In this document: positions 27,112 through 35,346 of the stretch, in pieces
Numbering within the stretch: the first letter of the stretch is position 1
Layout: each line of letters begins with the position of its first letter
Assembly: GCA_012838545.1 (NCBI GenBank)
Contig: DUPC01000063.1
Coordinates: forward strand, 1-36,256
DNA from: Acholeplasmataceae bacterium
GTDB taxonomy: Bacteria > Bacillota_I > Bacilli_A > ML615J-28 > CAG-313
Reading direction: 5' to 3'
Length of the DNA stretch: 36,256 nt
Notes under the pieces: model-generated
What the model was told of the DNA's origin: nothing
Database searches by the model: none
What the model saw: only the letters and a program-made list of their open reading frames with translations
Position numbers and translations under genes: made by a program

Positions 27112-28157
27112 AGTTCATTTCCCCCTTCCCCAAGCAACTTAAAATCATAGGGTTTGCAGGAGGTTAAATAATCATCGTAGTTCTTTAAACAATAATGGCC
27201 AAAGTATACTTTGGGGAAAGATTTGAATTGATGGGCGAAATTGACAGTGTCATCTTTGGAAATATGCAGACCAAAGGACCAATCAACGTTGTGTTCGGAA
27301 AACTTCCGGCTTGACAAGCGGATTGTTTTGGGAATATCCATTGGCGCCATGAAGTGATTGGCCAACACAATCTTGTTTAAAGCGTAAGCATTATACCCTT
27401 GTTCGGAAATAATGCGTAAGTACCAATTAAGGTCGTTTTCGTAAATTATCACATGTTCGTCCAAACATTTAATTTCCGATAATTTTTGCGCAAGAAAAAC
27501 AGCCTTTTCGGGTCGGACGTGAAACTTAATTTCGTTAATGTGTTTCACCGCTCCCGCCTTTTTGTTAATAAACTGGGTTTTGAAATCGTTACCCAGAAAG
27601 TTCGTCCCATCCATGATGATGATATCAACTTCCAAAGAATCCGGACAATAGTATGTTCGATAGTCTTTTCCCGAAACATAGTCCATATCGCCCGTATAAA
27701 GCAGTTTTACATCCGGAGAAACCAAATAAATCATGGAAGAACCGAAGGTATGTCCCGAAGGGTACAAGGTTACTTTTAAATCATTATCCAGTTTTTGTTC
27801 GTTGAAAAAGTAAAGTGTTTGAATTTGGTTGAAACGATTTAAAATTTCATTGGTTTTTTGAGCACCAAACTTTTCATAAGTAAGCTTTTCCCTAAATATT
27901 TCGGCAATGATTTTTTTTGTGGTTTGGGTTGTATATATCAAACAATCGTTTTTAAAATGGGTTATAAGCCGAATTAAACCTTGCCAGTGGTCCAAATGTT
28001 CATGCGAAATAAACAAATAATCGACATCGCTTACATCGCTAGAGGTTAAACGATCGCCCCCACAATCCAACATAATAACTTTTCCGCACGTTTCAAACTT
28101 GTAGGTGGTAATTTTTCGTTCCGAATCTTTTCCAATTCCAAAAGTTTGTAATTTCAT
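27108..28157 (-). CDS. Metallo-beta-lactamase fold protein, beta-CASP-like
   Basis: A 349-residue metallo-hydrolase. SHEHLDHWQG carries H52, H54, D56 and H57. SGHTFGSS gives the third metal His (H136). LLYTGDMD gives the bridging Asp (D157). IIIMDGTNF (D183) resembles motif A of the beta-CASP nucleases (CPSF/RNase J group), and later conserved-looking segments (LANHFMAPM and FGHYCLKN) could supply motifs B and C. Length is short for RNase J (about 550). Whether it cuts RNA, DNA or another phosphodiester is open. A GGGGGG site precedes the ATG. Confidence 0.85.
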   Translation of the reverse strand: MKLQTFGIGKDSERKITTYKFETCGKVIMLDCGGDRLTSSDVSDVDYLFISHEHLDHWQGLIRLITHFKNDCLIYTTQTTKKIIAEIFREKLTYEKFGAQKTNEILNRFNQIQTLYFFNEQKLDNDLKVTLYPSGHTFGSSMIYLVSPDVKLLYTGDMDYVSGKDYRTYYCPDSLEVDIIIMDGTNFLGNDFKTQFINKKAGAVKHINEIKFHVRPEKAVFLAQKLSEIKCLDEHVIIYENDLNWYLRIISEQGYNAYALNKIVLANHFMAPMDIPKTIRLSSRKFSEHNVDWSFGLHISKDDTVNFAHQFKSFPKVYFGHYCLKNYDDYLTSCKPYDFKLLGEGGNEL

Positions 28158-28204
28158 TTTCCCCCCTTTAAAAAATTTATTTTTAACTTTCCCATCTTAA
28201 TTTA

Positions 28205-28233
28205 AGTATAATCCTTATACCGCCAATTAACAA
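28205..28233 (-). promoter_or_regulatory. Promoter of the beta-CASP-like pair
   Basis: TTGTTA (28233-28228), 17 bases, TATACT (28210-28205) on the minus strand, about 48 bases before the hydrolase ATG. It lies inside an AT-rich dyad at the end of the ATPase gene. Confidence 0.6.
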
Positions 28234-28247
28234 TCAATTTTGTAAAA

Positions 28248-30860
28248 TTATTGTTGCGAAATTTTAGAATCCCTAAAAGCTTTGACAAATTCGATAATAA
28301 TAATCGGCACAAGCGATAAAGCAAAACAAATAAGCAAATAATTAAAGTCCATAGGAACCACTTTAAAAACTTGGGATAGCGGCCGAATATAACAAATGCC
28401 TATTTGCAAAAGTATTCCCACAAAAAAAGCAATCAACAAATATTTGTTGGAAAATAAGCGTTTGTTAAAAATGCTGTGCTTGCTTTTCATATTGAAAGCA
28501 TGAAACAACTGGGTTGTGGACAAAGTCATAAAAGCCATTGTTTGGCCAAGATAGGTATTAGGATCCGCAGTGTGGCCGATTAAATAAGCGGTTAAAGTAA
28601 GCGTCCCAATCATTAGCCCTTGCCAAATAATCGCTCGTCCCAAGCCATGGACGAAAAATGATTCATTTTTGTTTCGAGGAGGCAGTTTCATTAAATCATC
28701 GTCAATATCAACAATCCCCAAAGCAAAAGCCGGCAAACTGTCGGTTATAAGGTTTACCCATAAAAGATGCATGGCAAATAGCGGCACCCCTAATCGATAC
28801 TGGGGAAATAGCACCGACAAAAGGGAGGCCACAAAGATAGTGAATACTTCGCCGATATTGCTGGAAAGAAGATATTGAACAACCTTTTTGATGTTGTCAT
28901 ATATATTGCGCCCCAAAGAAACCGCTACGATAATCGTTGCGTAGTTATCGTCCACCAGGATAACGTCAGAAGCTTCTTTGGCAACATCGGTTCCGGTTAT
29001 TCCCATTGCACAGCCGATATCGGCTTTGGATAGTGCGGGGGAATCATTCACTCCGTCACCCGTCATCGCCACCACATGACCTTTCTTTTGCCAGGCTTCC
29101 ACGATTCTTACCTTATCTTCGGGATTAACCCGGGCAAAAACGGAGTAAGATTCGATTTTTTCAAATAATTCCTGGTCGGTCAAATTGCTTAATTCGGTTC
29201 CGACAATCGCTGCTTTGTCATCATGGATAATATTTAACTCTTTGGCAATGGCGATCCCGGTTTGAATATGGTCCCCGGTAATCATCACTGTTTTGATGCC
29301 CGCCTGTTGGGCCTGGAAAACCGCTTTTTTAACTTCCGGGCGGGCCGGATCAATCATACCAACCATCCCCAAAAACAATAGGTCGTTTTCAATCTCCTCG
29401 CTTTTTAATTTTTTGGGCAAATTTTTAATTTTTTTGATTCCCAAAGCAAGAATCCTTAAAGCCTGGGAAGATAATTCTTCGTTGATATCATAAAGCCTTT
29501 TTTTATCTAAGGTTTTGGATCTGTTGATTAACACGTCAAAAGCCCCCTTGGTAACAACCAGATAGTCGGTGAAAGTTTTTAGAATTACGCTCATCATTTT
29601 TCGGTTAGAATCAAAGGGAATTTCCGCAACTCTTTTCAAAGAATTGGAGATATTCAGTTTTTTTACCACATCCAGCAATGCCAGTTCGGTAGGGTCGCCA
29701 ATCCGTTTGGTTTCTGAGTTTTCTACGGTAATGGAAGCATCCGTGCACAAAGCAAACAAGCTTAAAAGATATTTTTCTTCGTTTGTCAGAGTGTCTTCTA
29801 CCCTCTTAACGATTCCCTCGCGATTAACAATGGTTGTGACGGTCATTTTGTTTTCCGTTAAAGTTCCGGTTTTATCGGAACAAACAACCGAAGCAGCACC
29901 TAAAGTTTCCACCGCCAGAAGTTTTTTAACAATTGCTTTATGGCGGGCCATTTTTTCTACACCCAAAGCCAAAATTACCGTAACTACGGTTGCAAGCGCT
30001 TCGGGAATTGAAGCCACCGCCAAAGCCACCGCTGTCATGAAACTGTCGGTAAACTCTTCGCCCGACCATAACTCCAAAGCCAACACGATAACGCAAACGC
30101 CGATGCAAAAAAAAGCAATCACTTTTCCGATTTGTTCCAAGCGTTTTTGCAAAGGAGTCAGTTCCTTGTCGGGGTTCTGTAAGCGTGCAGCAATTTTACC
30201 GATTTCGGTCCTCATTCCTGTGGCATAAGCGATTCCTTTTCCGCGGCCATAAGTAATATGGGTTGCCAGAAAGGCCAAATTGGCTAAATCGCCTAAAGAT
30301 GTTTGATTCTCATTCAATATATCGATCCTTTTTTCTACTGGAACCGATTCGCCAGTCAAGGCGCTTTCGTCCACTTGCAAATTGACTGTTTCAATAATTC
30401 GCACATCAGCGGGAACATAATCGCCGGTTTCCAGTAATACGATATCCCCGATAACTATTTCTTCGCTTTTGATTTGTTGAATCGCTCCTTCTCTTATTAC
30501 TTTGGCCAGGGGCGAACTCATTTTCTTTAAAGCTTCCAGCGCATTTTCCGCCTTGTTTTCTTGGATAACGCCCAAAGTCGCATTTATCAAAACCACTATC
30601 AAAATTACCATACTGTCAAGCCATTCTTTGGGATTGATTGCCACGGAAATAAAAGCAGCGATTAACAAAATAATCACCAACAAATCTTTAAACTGGCTTA
30701 AAAAACGAACCACAAGGCTCGTTTTCTTTTTGCCAATCAAAGTATTAGGACCGTATTCCGTTAATCGCTGTTTAGCTTCTTCGTTTGATAAACCGTTTTG
30801 TTCATGGCTTTGCAATTGAATGATTGCTTCGCTTGGGGTTAGTTGGTATATTTTTTTCAT
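28248..30860 (-). CDS. Ca2+-type P-type ATPase
   Basis: An 870-residue P2-type cation pump of the SERCA/PMR1-like kind. It has the actuator motif LTGESVPVEKR, the membrane motif VASIPEALATVVT (the PEAL sequence of Ca2+ pumps), the phosphorylation site CSDKTGTLTENKMT near residue 330, the nucleotide-binding VVTKGAFDVL, the hinge MTGDGVNDSPALSKADIG, and about ten membrane segments with four to six at the C-terminus. I chose the ATG at 30860-30858 with AAGGA 10 bases upstream. An in-frame ATG at 30911 lies beyond a TATACT -10 element and cannot be in that message. Exact ion not proven. No typical heavy-metal domain is present. Confidence 0.93.
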   Translation of the reverse strand: MKKIYQLTPSEAIIQLQSHEQNGLSNEEAKQRLTEYGPNTLIGKKKTSLVVRFLSQFKDLLVIILLIAAFISVAINPKEWLDSMVILIVVLINATLGVIQENKAENALEALKKMSSPLAKVIREGAIQQIKSEEIVIGDIVLLETGDYVPADVRIIETVNLQVDESALTGESVPVEKRIDILNENQTSLGDLANLAFLATHITYGRGKGIAYATGMRTEIGKIAARLQNPDKELTPLQKRLEQIGKVIAFFCIGVCVIVLALELWSGEEFTDSFMTAVALAVASIPEALATVVTVILALGVEKMARHKAIVKKLLAVETLGAASVVCSDKTGTLTENKMTVTTIVNREGIVKRVEDTLTNEEKYLLSLFALCTDASITVENSETKRIGDPTELALLDVVKKLNISNSLKRVAEIPFDSNRKMMSVILKTFTDYLVVTKGAFDVLINRSKTLDKKRLYDINEELSSQALRILALGIKKIKNLPKKLKSEEIENDLLFLGMVGMIDPARPEVKKAVFQAQQAGIKTVMITGDHIQTGIAIAKELNIIHDDKAAIVGTELSNLTDQELFEKIESYSVFARVNPEDKVRIVEAWQKKGHVVAMTGDGVNDSPALSKADIGCAMGITGTDVAKEASDVILVDDNYATIIVAVSLGRNIYDNIKKVVQYLLSSNIGEVFTIFVASLLSVLFPQYRLGVPLFAMHLLWVNLITDSLPAFALGIVDIDDDLMKLPPRNKNESFFVHGLGRAIIWQGLMIGTLTLTAYLIGHTADPNTYLGQTMAFMTLSTTQLFHAFNMKSKHSIFNKRLFSNKYLLIAFFVGILLQIGICYIRPLSQVFKVVPMDFNYLLICFALSLVPIIIIEFVKAFRDSKISQQ

Positions 30861-30894
30861 CGTTCTTACATCCTTGCTTTTTTTAATTGATGTA

Positions 30895-30900
30895 AGTATA
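30895..30900 (-). promoter_or_regulatory. Probable -10 element of the ATPase gene
   Basis: TATACT on the minus strand, 34 bases before the chosen ATG. No good -35 at 17 bases. Its position downstream of the alternative ATG at 30911 supports the shorter reading. Confidence 0.4.
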
Positions 30901-30935
30901 CTACTATTCAAAACGATTTTTTGTTTTTATTTGTC

Positions 30936-30954
30936 AAAAAAGTCAACTATTGAC
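30936..30954 (-). terminator. Possible short terminator at the end of tsaD
   Basis: GTCAA, a 3-base loop and TTGAC form a short stem followed by six U on the minus strand. It overlaps the tsaD stop. A 5-bp stem is weak, so read-through into the ATPase gene is possible. Confidence 0.4.
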
Positions 30955-31923
30955 CATTAATTTTTCTTTTTTTGCTTGATAGTAACCTGCTACGGCTATC
31001 ATCGCCGCATTATCCGTACAGTATTTAAACGGAGGAAACGATAACTTCACACCATTTAGCTCTTTGACTTTTTCTGTTAAGGTTTCCCTAAGTGCTGAGT
31101 TAGCCGCGACACCCCCCGCAACAATAATGTGTCTGGCTTTAAACTCCTGGGCTGCCCGAAGCGTCTTTTCGCACAAGACATCGATGACCGCTTCTTGGAA
31201 ACTTGCTGCAAGATCGTTCTTATCCACAGTTTCGCCGTTTTGCGTAAGCTTATGATTCAAGTTAATTACCGCCGACTTCAGTCCCGAAAAACTAAAGTCG
31301 TAACTGTCTTTGCTTAAATGAATGTGGGGAAGGGCATAAACCGGTTTACCGAGTTTAGCCATCTTGTCAATTATCGGTCCGCCCGGATAACCGACTTCCA
31401 CAACTCTTGCGACTTTATCGTAGGCTTCCCCCACCGCATCATCCAAGGTTTCGCCCAACTTTTCAAACTCAAAGTGGTCTTTCATGAGTATGAGTTCGGT
31501 GTGTCCTCCCGATACAACCAACGCAAGTGCGGGGAACAAAAATTCGCTTACCAACCGGTTGGCATATATATGTCCGTGAATGTGGTTTACCATTACTAGC
31601 GGCTTGTCAAAGACCAAACTAATCGTCTTCGCGGCATTCACTCCCACCATTAAAGACCCGACAAGTCCCGGGGTGGCTGTGCAGGCAATTAAGTCAATAT
31701 CTTGATGCCCTACTCCGGCATTTGTCAAAGCTTCTTCCAAAACATAGGTAATTTTTTCGATATGATGGCGGCTAGCAATTTCGGGAACAACCCCGCCGTA
31801 TTTTTTATGGATATCGATTTGCGAGAAAACGACATTGCTTAAGAGGTTCAATTCCTCGTTTTGGACTTCCAAAATCGCCACTGCGGTTTCGTCGCAACTG
31901 GATTCGATAGCTAATATTTTCAT
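30943..31923 (-). CDS. tsaD: tRNA t6A37 threonylcarbamoyltransferase TsaD
   Basis: A 326-residue ASKHA-fold enzyme that transfers threonylcarbamoyl to A37 of ANN-decoding tRNAs with TsaB and TsaE. The N-terminus ILAIESSCDETAVAIL, the metal-binding HIHGH with H114 and H118, ALVVSGGHTELI, DDAVGEAYDKVARV, GGPIID and the closing GGVAANSALRE and DNAAMIA are all intact. The ATG overlaps the stop of the RimI-like gene by 4 bases (ATGA). It ends the nfu-to-tsaD operon. Confidence 0.97.
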   Translation of the reverse strand: MKILAIESSCDETAVAILEVQNEELNLLSNVVFSQIDIHKKYGGVVPEIASRHHIEKITYVLEEALTNAGVGHQDIDLIACTATPGLVGSLMVGVNAAKTISLVFDKPLVMVNHIHGHIYANRLVSEFLFPALALVVSGGHTELILMKDHFEFEKLGETLDDAVGEAYDKVARVVEVGYPGGPIIDKMAKLGKPVYALPHIHLSKDSYDFSFSGLKSAVINLNHKLTQNGETVDKNDLAASFQEAVIDVLCEKTLRAAQEFKARHIIVAGGVAANSALRETLTEKVKELNGVKLSFPPFKYCTDNAAMIAVAGYYQAKKEKLMVNS

Positions 31924-32357
31924 AATAACTCCTTCATCATCACAATGGCGTCCTTACCATCGTGATAATAGTTTTTCCGCACCCTCACTTTCTTCAACCC
32001 CTGCAAGGTATAGAAATTAACGGCACGCTGATTGTTCTCTTTTACTTCCAAACAAATGGTTTTGGCACCTTTTGTTTTGGCATCTTCTATCAAACGATTA
32101 AACATTTTCTGACCGATGCCTTGATGCCAATAACCGGGATCGATTACAAAATTGATAATCTCCAGTTCATCCGCTACAACCCATCCGCCGATATAGCCGA
32201 TTACTTGTTTAGCATAAGTTGCCACGATAAACTTGGCTAAAGGGTTCCTGGCTTCATTTGCAAGCATTTCGCTGCCGATGGTTTCTCCGAGCAGTTTCGC
32301 TTCCAATTCCACCAACTTTTCGACATCGCTAATCCAAAGGTCACGAAGTTTTAACAT
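31920..32357 (-). CDS. rimI: RimI-like ribosomal-protein or tRNA-cluster N-acetyltransferase
   Basis: A 145-residue GNAT of the RimI type, which acetylates the alanine N-terminus of ribosomal protein S18 in other bacteria. Visible: IGYIGGWVVADELEIINFVIDPGYWHQGIGQKMFNRLI (acetyl-CoA loop QGIGQ) and ICLEVKENNQRAVNFYTLQGLKKVRVRKNYY. The end keeps the DAIVMMKEL strand typical of RimI. It lies between tsaB and tsaD, its usual position. AAGGAGCGG inside the end of tsaB serves as its ribosome binding site. Confidence 0.88.
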   Translation of the reverse strand: MLKLRDLWISDVEKLVELEAKLLGETIGSEMLANEARNPLAKFIVATYAKQVIGYIGGWVVADELEIINFVIDPGYWHQGIGQKMFNRLIEDAKTKGAKTICLEVKENNQRAVNFYTLQGLKKVRVRKNYYHDGKDAIVMMKELL

Positions 32358-32939
32358 CTATACCCCGCTCCTTAAGTAATTAGGAACATATGAATGCACG
32401 TCTTTGACTTCTTCGATTAACCCTTTTTCGATTAGACTACCTATAGCATACTTGGGATCATCAGCATTTATATATATGGCGTCGGGGTATAAGCTTTGCA
32501 AATCGCTAAACGGTATATATATATCTTCTAGAATCACTTGATAGATTCCGTCAACTATACTTACCGCTTTCGCAAAAGCACCGCCTCTACGGGCATCCAT
32601 ATAAGCTACATAAGTTCCGTCTTGGTTTAGGTAAGGACTTAAAAGCAAGTCGAGGGAACTAAAACACCAAAGGGGAATATTTTTGCAGTGGGCAAACACT
32701 TTTGCCACCGTTCCCGCTACCCTAAGTCCCGTATAAGAACCCGGGCCTTTTCCGACGATGACGCGTTTTACTTCGTTAACGGAAACATTTGCTTCCTTAA
32801 AAAGGTTGTTTAAGCGATCCGTCAACATTTCGCTATGGTTGTTGTTGCCTTCTTGCATGCGTTCCCGATAGACTTTGCCTTCTTTTACCAAGGCAATATA
32901 AAGATATTTATATGAAGTGTCGATAATTAAATCAAACAT
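32358..32939 (-). CDS. tsaB: t6A complex subunit TsaB
   Basis: A 193-residue TsaD paralogue without the metal site that acts as scaffold in t6A synthesis. MFDLIIDTSYKYLYIALV, HSEMLTDRLNNLF, VIVGKGPGSYTGLRVAGTVAKVFA and YMDARRGGAFAKAV are characteristic. I chose the ATG at 32939-32937 because AGGGGG lies 7 bases upstream; the longer reading from 32975 begins inside tsaE without a ribosome binding site. The gene overlaps the end of tsaE by 8 bases. Confidence 0.95.
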   Translation of the reverse strand: MFDLIIDTSYKYLYIALVKEGKVYRERMQEGNNNHSEMLTDRLNNLFKEANVSVNEVKRVIVGKGPGSYTGLRVAGTVAKVFAHCKNIPLWCFSSLDLLLSPYLNQDGTYVAYMDARRGGAFAKAVSIVDGIYQVILEDIYIPFSDLQSLYPDAIYINADDPKYAIGSLIEKGLIEEVKDVHSYVPNYLRSGV

Positions 32940-33414
32940 GCTTTTTCCCCCTAAAAGCTTGAACCACTTTTTCAATTAAATTATAATTATTACCCGATAT
33001 TACGACTTCCCTGGTTGATTCACCCAAGATTTTAATGGTCAAATACAAAGTGTCGGACGGCAACAAATCACTGATAATATCCGCCCATTCGACGACCGTG
33101 GCTCCTCCTAAGTAAAAATACTCTTCCAAGTCAAAGTCGCTAACGCTTCCTTGGGTCCGATACACATCGAGATGGTATAAAAAAGGCACGTCTTCTCTTT
33201 TGGTTTTATATATCTTCATAATCGTAAATGTAGGGCTGTTGATAGTTTCTTCCACTCCGAGAGCAAGTCCGATGCCTTTGGTTAAAGTCGTTTTTCCGGC
33301 ACCCAAATCCCCCCTTAAGGCGATTACTTTATTGGGACTTAGGGCTTGTCCAATAACTCTTCCTAAAAAAATCGTTTCTTCAATTGATTGGATAGATAGT
33401 ACATATTCACTCAT
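32932..33414 (-). CDS. tsaE: t6A complex ATPase TsaE
   Basis: A 160-residue P-loop ATPase that resets the TsaBD complex. Walker A is GDLGAGKT at residues 35-42; the switch region INSPTFTIMKIY, the Walker B-like YHLDVYR, and VVEWADII follow in the family order. The ATG overlaps the stop of the amidase gene by 4 bases (ATGA). It is the first of the four clustered t6A-locus genes. Confidence 0.95.
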   Translation of the reverse strand: MSEYVLSIQSIEETIFLGRVIGQALSPNKVIALRGDLGAGKTTLTKGIGLALGVEETINSPTFTIMKIYKTKREDVPFLYHLDVYRTQGSVSDFDLEEYFYLGGATVVEWADIISDLLPSDTLYLTIKILGESTREVVISGNNYNLIEKVVQAFRGKKHV

Positions 33415-34076
33415 ATTTCACCATATTTTTCTAAAAAACTTAAAATGCCCATATAAATCATTAAGGCAATTTTTTCTTGATAGTCGTTTGTACTTAATTT
33501 ATCACATTCTTCGGGATTAGTCAAAAACCCCACTTCGACCAAACAGCCGACGATTGCGACTTCATCGATTAAATATTTTCCTGATATCGCTTTTGCCAAT
33601 CTTTTGTTGGAAGGGTCAGCCACATACAACATGTTTTGAATGGCGATTGCGAGTTCGCGGTTTTCTTCAAAAAGGGGATTGTAAAAGGTTTGTGCTCCCC
33701 TTACGCTTTGAACCGGAAAACTGTTGGCGTGAATGCTTATATATAAAACGGCTTCAGAATTATTGATTAAAGCGACCCGTTTATATATATCATCGCGTTT
33801 GTTGCCGGCCAAAGCAAAGTCAGCGTTTCGCGTTAAAGAAAACACAAAACCCGTTCTTTTCAAATATTGGGCCAGTTTCAAACCGATGGCTAAAGTCAGC
33901 GTTTTTTCATATATATTATTGCCTACTGCTCCGCCATCGAAACCCCCGTGTCCGGGATCGATATATATGTGATTGGTCTTGTTTTCAGTGCTTTTTGTTT
34001 GGGCACTAATTGCAAAAGCGGTAGCAAATGTCAAGACAATAAGAAAAGTTAAAAATAAAATGACTAGTTTCTTCAT
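33411..34076 (-). CDS. N-acetylmuramoyl-L-alanine amidase (CwlD/Amidase_3 type)
   Basis: A 221-residue exported enzyme that cleaves the bond between MurNAc and the stem peptide. A hydrophobic N-terminal segment (KKLVILFLTFLIVLTFATAFA) is a signal peptide or anchor. The Amidase_3 zinc ligands are present: His in IDPGHGGFDGG, Glu in NNIYEKTL, His in YISIHANSF, and the catalytic Glu in VEVGFLTNPEE. No SH3b or LysM domain is attached, so it matches the compact CwlD form. The ATG at 34076-34074 has AGGTG 5 bases upstream. The spore role of CwlD cannot be transferred from sequence alone. Confidence 0.93.
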   Translation of the reverse strand: MKKLVILFLTFLIVLTFATAFAISAQTKSTENKTNHIYIDPGHGGFDGGAVGNNIYEKTLTLAIGLKLAQYLKRTGFVFSLTRNADFALAGNKRDDIYKRVALINNSEAVLYISIHANSFPVQSVRGAQTFYNPLFEENRELAIAIQNMLYVADPSNKRLAKAISGKYLIDEVAIVGCLVEVGFLTNPEECDKLSTNDYQEKIALMIYMGILSFLEKYGEI

Positions 34077-34115
34077 AAGAACACCTACAATCATTTTATT
34101 TTTAACGGCGTTAAA

Positions 34116-34673
34116 TCATTCATTCATATCGATAAATAAGTTGCGAAGGATTCCCAACAACTCGGTTTCTTGTTCGCTTGTTAAGGGCGGCAAGATGTTG
34201 TTGTCGTTTTTAACATGCGAACGGACGGTATCTAAATGAAATCCTAAGACTTCTCCGTCTTTAAGCATGATTGTCGTCGGCGCATTGATGCGATCCCGTT
34301 CGGTATCCACAACAGCCGAAAACTTTTCTTTCATTTGCAAGTATTTTTCGTGTTCGAAAGATTCGGGGTTATCCCGCATTTCCTTGATGTCGACATAATA
34401 AATCACTTCGTGGTTTTTTTCTTTGGCAACTTGATTGACATAAGGCATTAATTTTTGACACCATGGGCAACTTTTAAACCCTAAAACAATGATGCCGGTT
34501 TCCTTATTTTCAATCATACTCAATACCTTATCGACACTCACGATTTCAAAAAGATGTTTGTTGTCGGTAACCTCCGGATATTCGGTTTGAAAAGCATCTT
34601 TTTGATTGCATGCTTGTAAGAATAACAAACCAGCGGTTAAGATTAAAACTAAATAAAAGCTTTTTCTAAACAT
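34116..34673 (-). CDS. Thioredoxin-like lipoprotein
   Basis: A 185-residue predicted lipoprotein. The signal LVLILTAGLLFLQAC ends in a lipobox with Cys22. A thioredoxin-fold domain follows: IIVLGFKSCPWCQKL has redox Cys69 and Cys72 (CPWC), and NAPTTIMLKDGEVL holds the cis-Pro. So it acts outside the membrane, probably in thiol-disulfide exchange. No clear partner such as CcdA or DsbD is in the window. The start overlaps the end of the S1-domain gene by 8 bases. The substrate is unknown. Confidence 0.9.
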   Translation of the reverse strand: MFRKSFYLVLILTAGLLFLQACNQKDAFQTEYPEVTDNKHLFEIVSVDKVLSMIENKETGIIVLGFKSCPWCQKLMPYVNQVAKEKNHEVIYYVDIKEMRDNPESFEHEKYLQMKEKFSAVVDTERDRINAPTTIMLKDGEVLGFHLDTVRSHVKNDNNILPPLTSEQETELLGILRNLFIDMNE

Positions 34674-35001
34674 GTTTCTTCTCCCTTTCTCTGGCTATCC
34701 AAAGCGGCAGATTTTCTTTTAACGGTTTAAAACCGATTTTATAAACTGGCAACCGACATTTGACCCCGCGTGATTTGTGAAGTTGTTTATAAGAAAGTTT
34801 TACGCGTTTGTTTTCTTCGTCAACGTCGATTACTTTGAGTTTTATTTCTTGACCGATTTTTACGTAATCGGAAATATCGCGCACAAAGTAGTCGGAAAAT
34901 TCGGAGATATGAATCAAACCGTCATAATCGTCAACTGTGACAAAGGCGCCATATCCAATGATATTGGTTATTTTACCGTAAACAATGTCGCCGATTTTCA
35001 T
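34666..35001 (-). CDS. S1-domain RNA-binding protein
   Basis: A 111-residue protein with one S1 (OB-fold) domain filling residues 1-75: MKIGDIVYGKITNIIGYGAFV, LIHISEFSDYFV, KIGQEIKLKVIDVDEENKRVKLSYKQL. A basic tail of about 35 residues follows, ending in REREKKHV. It resembles the small Bacillota S1 proteins of the CvfD/YugI/GSP13 kind that associate with ribosomes. I chose the ATG at 35001-34999 with AAGGGG upstream. It follows nfu by 12 bases. Confidence 0.88.
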   Translation of the reverse strand: MKIGDIVYGKITNIIGYGAFVTVDDYDGLIHISEFSDYFVRDISDYVKIGQEIKLKVIDVDEENKRVKLSYKQLHKSRGVKCRLPVYKIGFKPLKENLPLWIAREREKKHV

Positions 35002-35013
35002 AAGATACACCCC

Positions 35014-35241
35014 TTATTCCACTTGTTCAACGCCTATGACTCCGGGAACCTCCTCCAGAAGAATCGCTTCAATCCCATCGGATAAAGTTACATCAACATA
35101 ACTGCACCCGACGCAAGCGCCCACTAAACGCACATAGACGATCCCGTTTTCGAATTTAACATATTCGACATCGCCGCCATCTCTTTGGAGATACGGACGT
35201 AATTTGTTGATTGTATTTATGATTAATTTTTCTGTGTCCAT
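35014..35241 (-). CDS. NifU-domain Fe-S scaffold protein
   Basis: A 75-residue protein made of the C-terminal NifU domain alone, similar to YutI. LRPYLQRDGGDVEYV and GACVGCSYVDVTL give the CxxC pair at C43 and C46 that binds a [4Fe-4S] cluster. It probably delivers clusters to apo-proteins. GGAGTG lies 9 bases before the ATG, behind a TATAAT. It heads the operon that runs to tsaD. Confidence 0.92.
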   Translation of the reverse strand: MDTEKLIINTINKLRPYLQRDGGDVEYVKFENGIVYVRLVGACVGCSYVDVTLSDGIEAILLEEVPGVIGVEQVE

Positions 35242-35265
35242 TTTTTCATCACTCCATTTGATTAA

Positions 35266-35271
35266 ATTATA
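35266..35271 (-). promoter_or_regulatory. Probable -10 element of the nfu-to-tsaD operon
   Basis: TATAAT on the minus strand, 24 bases before the nfu ATG. No convincing -35 is at 16-18 bases, so this call is moderate. Confidence 0.5.
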
Positions 35272-35346
35272 CTATAATTTTACCAATAATGGGGTAATAA
35301 TGCACGGTAAAAGTTTTTGGGCTTTTTTCGTTTTGGATTTTTTTTC

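Noticed and set aside
28228-28256. AT-rich inverted repeat at the end of the ATPase gene as a terminator
   Set aside because: It has a bulge, almost no G:C pairs and no U-run on the minus strand after it; it overlaps a promoter instead.
29569-30228. 219-codon open frame on the plus strand inside the P-type ATPase gene
   Set aside because: It is antisense to a fully conserved pump with intact motifs, has no ribosome binding site, and its low-complexity Ser/Thr/Lys composition is typical of a shadow frame.
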